9,912 nucleotides of DNA, taken from Candidatus Hermodarchaeota archaeon. Lineage in GTDB: Archaea > Asgardarchaeota > Hermodarchaeia > Hermodarchaeales > Hermodarchaeaceae. Numbering within the stretch: the first letter of the stretch is position 1; each line of letters starts with the position of its first letter. Positions 7,463 through 9,912 of this stretch are shown here, piece after piece. The DNA is taken from contig JAEOSV010000125.1 of the NCBI GenBank assembly GCA_016840185.1, positions 1 through 9,912 on the forward strand, given 5' to 3'. The notes beneath the pieces are model-generated. The model saw only the letters and a program-made list of their open reading frames with translations, was not told where the DNA came from and ran no database searches. A program made the position numbers and the translations under genes.

Positions 7463-7855
7463 CTACTCTCCAATGATTGCCACTTTCACCATGACGATTT
7501 TCCGGTTTCCTTTCAAGGTTTTCACCATCTCTCGAATATCATTGGCAGGGCCATTCACAACAACGACCTCGATACATTCGCCATTTACCGTGTGAGAGTG
7601 AAGTAACGCGTCGATGAGAGTGGCTTGTTTATGGAGCAGAAAATTGCTCTCAATACCTTTCCCTTTTTTCCCGTAGACAATGGTAAGCACAGCAGACACT
7701 TTACCGGTTAGGGTTTCGAGATTCTGTAATTCGCTTGCTAGTGTCCGAACCGCTTGGCGAAGCAGTTCTGAACGGTTAGAGAAACCACCCGTTGATTGGA
7801 GGTGGTCGAGGGTCTGTAGGTCTTGGTCGGTTAGAGAGATGCTTATTATTGGCAT
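7463..7855 (-). CDS. nikR: NikR-family metal-responsive ribbon-helix-helix regulator
   Basis: A 130-residue transcription factor. Residues 1-45 form a ribbon-helix-helix DNA-binding domain (ISISLTDQDLQTLDHL, then FSNRSELLRQAVR). Residues 52-130 form an ACT-like metal-sensing domain (VSAVLTIVYGKKG, ECIEVVVVNGPANDIREMVKTLKG). Aligned by eye with E. coli NikR, all four nickel ligands are kept at the same spacing: H75, H86, H88 and C94 match H76, H87, H89 and C95. Length is close to the usual 130-150. It is the first gene of the minus-strand operon with the ATPase and permease, and diverges from the binding-protein gene, so it very likely represses both in response to metal. GGTG lies about 6 nt before the ATG. 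Whether the natural effector is nickel or another divalent metal is not settled, since the transporter it accompanies is of the ZnuABC type rather than NikABCDE. Confidence 0.92.
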   Translation of the reverse strand: MPIISISLTDQDLQTLDHLQSTGGFSNRSELLRQAVRTLASELQNLETLTGKVSAVLTIVYGKKGKGIESNFLLHKQATLIDALLHSHTVNGECIEVVVVNGPANDIREMVKTLKGNRKIVMVKVAIIGE

Positions 7856-7877
7856 TGAAACACCGCGATGGATTGAT

Positions 7878-7944
7878 GTTAATAAAAATACCAGAAAGAT
7901 TATTAATATTCGGGATTATTAAGAATTGCTTAGGAAGTTAATAA
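7878..7944. promoter_or_regulatory. Candidate NikR-type operator array between divergent genes
   Basis: Four 7-base elements lie in the 122-nt divergent region: TTAATAA at 7879-7885, its complement TTATTAA at 7900-7906, TTATTAA again at 7916-7922, and TTAATAA at 7938-7944. The outer pairs form two inverted repeats with 14 and 15 nt between the arms, a layout of the kind used by NikR dimers-of-dimers. The middle two also form a 9-base direct repeat GATTATTAA (7898-7906, 7914-7922). Being AT-rich, some elements may instead be promoter TATA boxes. Confidence 0.5.
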
Positions 7945-7950
7945 CTATAT
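7937..7950 (+). promoter_or_regulatory. Candidate TATA box for the binding-protein gene
   Basis: GTTAATAACTATAT ends about 27 nt before the ATG at 7978. Initiation about 25 nt downstream of GTTAATAAC would begin the transcript just before the AGGTGA ribosome site. The box overlaps the fourth operator-like element, so regulator binding would exclude TBP. Confidence 0.4.
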
Positions 7951-7966
7951 CGTTGGGCGATCCAGT

Positions 7967-7972
7967 AGGTGA
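7967..7972 (+). promoter_or_regulatory. Shine-Dalgarno AGGTGA that fixes the start at 7978
   Basis: AGGTGA matches the complement of the archaeal 16S tail and sits 5 nt before ATG 7978. The longer in-frame start, GTG 7969, lies inside this motif and is therefore rejected. Confidence 0.75.
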
Positions 7973-7977
7973 CTGCG

Positions 7978-9048
7978 ATGCGACGTAATCAGTTTCTAGC
8001 TCTAACCGGGATTATAATTATCAGTTTGAGTGCTGTTGGAATGCTCCAGGGCACATCAGCACAGGCTACTCCTGCATTAACGGCTGCAGTTTCAATTCAG
8101 CCACTGGCGGGAATCGTGCGTGAAGTCGGTGGGGTTCAAGTTGAAGTATCCATTCTTCTTCCTGAAGGTATTGAACCACACGCATTTGCACTTACTCCTG
8201 CAGTTCTTGATGCTGCTAATGCTGCTGATATGTTAGTCTTGACTGGGCATTTTGCGTGGGAAACGGAGCTCGCTAGCCAGGTCGGGAAACCGTACATCAC
8301 TCTTGACGATTATGAAGCCTTCGGGGCCGAGTTACTCCCTTTACACAGGCAGGCTATTTCTAGCGCATTTTCGGTGGTCGGCAGTCAGCCTCACGAGCAT
8401 AATGAAAACCTTCATGGCTATTGGTTATTCCCTCAAAACGCTGTAGCGATTGCCAATGCCACATGGAATCTTTACAGCTCATTGAATTCAACGTATTCCC
8501 AATATTGGGCGAATCGATTTGCAGAATTTGTTGCTGGAGTCAACGAACTCGAACTATTCATGGCAGAATTGAGTGCACTCCACCAACTGCCCAATAAAAA
8601 CATAATCATCACCTTCCCTGCAGAAGCCTATATCGCAGAAGCCTTGGGTCTCCAGGTGAAAGGGTTACTTATGGAAGAAGAAAACGTCTTCATCTCTGGT
8701 CCTGAGTTAATCGAAGTAGAACAAGCATTACAAAATGGTTCAATTAGCCTTATTCTAGCCTCTGATGTCGCTCAACTTCAAGCCGCAGGGGAATTTGCCC
8801 AGCAGCTCTCAGCTGATTCCGGTGTCCCCTTGGTATGGGTACGCACGGTGTTTTCGACCCTCGAAGACTATGTAGGGCTCATGGCTTACAATACCGGGAT
8901 AATTACCACAGGAGTAAGTGCGGGGATTCCACCAGCTGCAGATTTTCTTTCGATTAGTATGCCTATAATAATTCTCGCAGCAATCCTTGGCACACTTGTG
9001 GTCATCGAACTAGTTCTTCTCCTCCGATGTACCCGTGCCAAAGATTAG
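7978..9048 (+). CDS. znuA: Membrane-anchored TroA/ZnuA-like metal-binding protein
   Basis: A 356-residue solute-binding protein of the metal cluster-9 (ZnuA/TroA) family that should capture the metal outside the membrane and pass it to the permease. Residues 1-30 are a signal peptide (MRRNQ, hydrophobic core, SAQA). The family core follows: SIQPLAGIVREVGG, then the LLPEGIEPHAF loop with H68, DMLVLTG, and an HGYWLFPQNA motif with H146 plus nearby H139 and H141. In most relatives the third ligand is His or Glu and the fourth Asp/Glu; here the third position is F213 (ITFPAEAYIAEALGL) and the fourth region reads VWVRT with no acid. A C-terminal hydrophobic helix (about 326-349) followed by RCTRAKD anchors the protein, an archaeal alternative to a lipid anchor. 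Transcribed divergently from the regulator-ATPase-permease operon. The family is clear; the metal is not. Confidence 0.88.
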   Translation: MRRNQFLALTGIIIISLSAVGMLQGTSAQATPALTAAVSIQPLAGIVREVGGVQVEVSILLPEGIEPHAFALTPAVLDAANAADMLVLTGHFAWETELASQVGKPYITLDDYEAFGAELLPLHRQAISSAFSVVGSQPHEHNENLHGYWLFPQNAVAIANATWNLYSSLNSTYSQYWANRFAEFVAGVNELELFMAELSALHQLPNKNIIITFPAEAYIAEALGLQVKGLLMEEENVFISGPELIEVEQALQNGSISLILASDVAQLQAAGEFAQQLSADSGVPLVWVRTVFSTLEDYVGLMAYNTGIITTGVSAGIPPAADFLSISMPIIILAAILGTLVVIELVLLLRCTRAKD

Positions 9049-9056
9049 CAGTCCGT

Positions 9057-9069
9057 AAATTTTTTTATT
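9057..9069 (+). terminator. T-tract after the binding-protein gene
   Basis: Seven T in a row (9060-9066) followed by ATT, 12 nt after the stop. Archaeal termination commonly uses such T-tracts without a hairpin. The same AT-rich block could also serve as the TATA region of the gene at 9104. Confidence 0.4.
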
Positions 9070-9103
9070 CGGCATTGGAATGGAGCCCTGAAGTGATCAG
9101 TGA

Positions 9104-9295
9104 ATGACCGTTGTCATCTGTCCTGAATGCGGCTTCCAATTCGATACTAGTTATGGGCGAGTCATGGCTTGCGGAAATTGTCCATCAGCAACCATGGGGA
9201 ATTGTGGTTATGCAAAATGCCCCCGCTGTAAGCATGAGTTTGCCCTTGGGAGCGATGGAAAGCAACCGAGTCAATTTGGTCGGCGTGTTGCCTAA
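9104..9295 (+). CDS. Small seven-cysteine zinc-ribbon-like protein
   Basis: A 63-residue protein with cysteines at 6, 9, 23, 26, 34, 39 and 42, in the order CPECG, ACGNCP, NCG and CPRC, enough for one or two zinc sites. It resembles small archaeal proteins with a CPxCG...C.GCP...C...CPxCG.EF pattern that I recall beside iron or metal transport genes, but I cannot name it with certainty. The C-terminal 17 residues are basic and probably flexible. The start is supported by GTGATC at 9093-9098, a match to the archaeal 16S tail, 5 nt before the ATG. It lies 55 nt after the binding-protein gene on the same strand, so it may belong to the metal-uptake regulon, although a T-tract separates them. It is convergent with leuS, only 4 nt between the stops. 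An overlapping open frame at 9111-9308 has no such features. Confidence 0.75.
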   Translation: MTVVICPECGFQFDTSYGRVMACGNCPSATMGNCGYAKCPRCKHEFALGSDGKQPSQFGRRVA

Positions 9296-9299
9296 CAAG

Positions 9300-9912
9300 T
9301 TATTCTAGAAAGAGGGCAGGGCGACCAGGTAATGCTTTAGGGGCTCGGTTATCTGGATCCTTTGTGGGTTTATCACCATCTTGAATATTAACTTCGTAAC
9401 CGGTTTCTGATTGGATGAAGTCCTTATTTTCAGTGATAGCTTTTCTTTCCGTTGTCTTATCGACGAAGGTCCAAAAGCCTCCTGCCTTCACGATAGCTTG
9501 GACAAGTTCGTTTACTTCTTTCCCGCGTTTCTTTAGTTTAGGGTCTTTCATCAGAATGGGCATCAACTCTTGAACAGTTGGGGCTGCATTAGCCTTGGTA
9601 ACTTTTGTCATGGCACTGTATTTCCAGCGGGGACTGATGAAGATATGAACGGTGCTAGCCTTTTTGCCTTTGAGCAGTTTTTTAATTTCTTTGATGTCAG
9701 TGATTGTGTGTAGTACAACATCCATGGCTTTCTCGATTTTTTCATCAATGAATCGCTCATCCGGTTCTGGCCATGTTTCGAGGGAAACAAAGGAGATGCT
9801 GCCTAAGCGTTCCCAGATTTCTTCACATAAATGGGGCATGAGGGGGGATAGGAGTTTGACCCATCGCGTGATGATATAGCGTAAGACAGCATCGCGTTCG
9901 AGACTCGCTTGC
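9300..9912 (-). CDS. leuS: Leucyl-tRNA synthetase, C-terminal part (5'-partial)
   Basis: About 203 C-terminal residues of a class I aminoacyl-tRNA synthetase that charges tRNA-Leu in the cytoplasm. The frame is open to the right edge, reading through LRYIITRWVKLLSPLMPHLCEE..., so the internal ATG at 9839 is not the start; the catalytic HIGH and KMSKS motifs lie outside the window. The visible part is the end of the anticodon-binding helical domain (SPLMPHLCEEIWERLG), an EPDERFIDEKIEKAMDVVLHTITDIKEIKKLLK linker as in archaeal and eukaryotic LeuRS, and a C-terminal domain ending LPGRPALFLE. That ending matches the archaeal LeuRS tail I know (LPGKPAIYxE). Nothing is odd in it. The assignment rests on these motifs rather than on a search. 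Confidence 0.92.
   Translation of the reverse strand, partial: QASLERDAVLRYIITRWVKLLSPLMPHLCEEIWERLGSISFVSLETWPEPDERFIDEKIEKAMDVVLHTITDIKEIKKLLKGKKASTVHIFISPRWKYSAMTKVTKANAAPTVQELMPILMKDPKLKKRGKEVNELVQAIVKAGGFWTFVDKTTERKAITENKDFIQSETGYEVNIQDGDKPTKDPDNRAPKALPGRPALFLE

Noticed and set aside
9111..9308. Overlapping plus-strand frame across the seven-cysteine gene
   Set aside because: No cysteine pattern or start signal, and it runs into the end of leuS; the 9104 frame has a matched Shine-Dalgarno and CxxC pairs.
9652..9879. Plus-strand open frame opposite leuS
   Set aside because: Ser-rich antisense product over a clear LeuRS coding frame.

Overview
The window reads as a piece of an archaeal chromosome. 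The DNA polymerase fragment has the crenarchaeal PolB1-type motif set. The LeuRS C-terminus is archaeal in type. Several starts follow a Shine-Dalgarno matching the archaeal 16S tail (AGGTG, GTGATC) at a spacing of about 5 nt, with TATA-like boxes upstream. A TACK- or Asgard-related lineage is my best guess; the window alone does not settle it. No rRNA, tRNA, IS element or CRISPR array was seen, and no gene-free stretch exceeds about 125 bases.

Layout. (1) 1-3130, plus: a family B DNA polymerase gene that enters from the left edge (its start and Exo I motif lie outside) and is interrupted in motif B by a 431-residue intein with a LAGLIDADG homing endonuclease. (2) 3195-4874, plus: a TIM-barrel glycoside-hydrolase-like protein and a coiled-coil protein, probably one transcript. 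(3) 4930-5703, minus: an unrecognised protein with an N-terminal cysteine cluster, a serine-rich linker and a C-terminal zinc ribbon, with its own promoter. (4) 5808-9048: a metal-uptake locus. A NikR-type regulator, an ABC ATPase and an ABC-3 family permease form a minus-strand operon, and a membrane-anchored TroA/ZnuA-like binding protein is transcribed divergently. The shared intergenic region carries four TTAATAA/TTATTAA elements that look like regulator sites over both promoters. (5) 9104-9295, plus: a 63-residue, seven-cysteine protein. (6) 9300-9912, minus: the C-terminal part of leucyl-tRNA synthetase, running off the right edge.

How the genes fit. The regulator keeps the four metal-ligand positions of NikR, so it probably senses nickel or a similar ion and controls both its own transporter operon and the divergent binding protein. 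The binding protein lacks two of the four usual metal ligands, so the metal cannot be inferred from the family. The most unusual points are the polymerase intein; the abrupt change from C-rich to G-rich coding sequence between the two halves of the polymerase gene on either side of that intein; the NikR-controlled ZnuABC-like system with its candidate operator array; and the cysteine-cluster/zinc-ribbon protein of unknown role.
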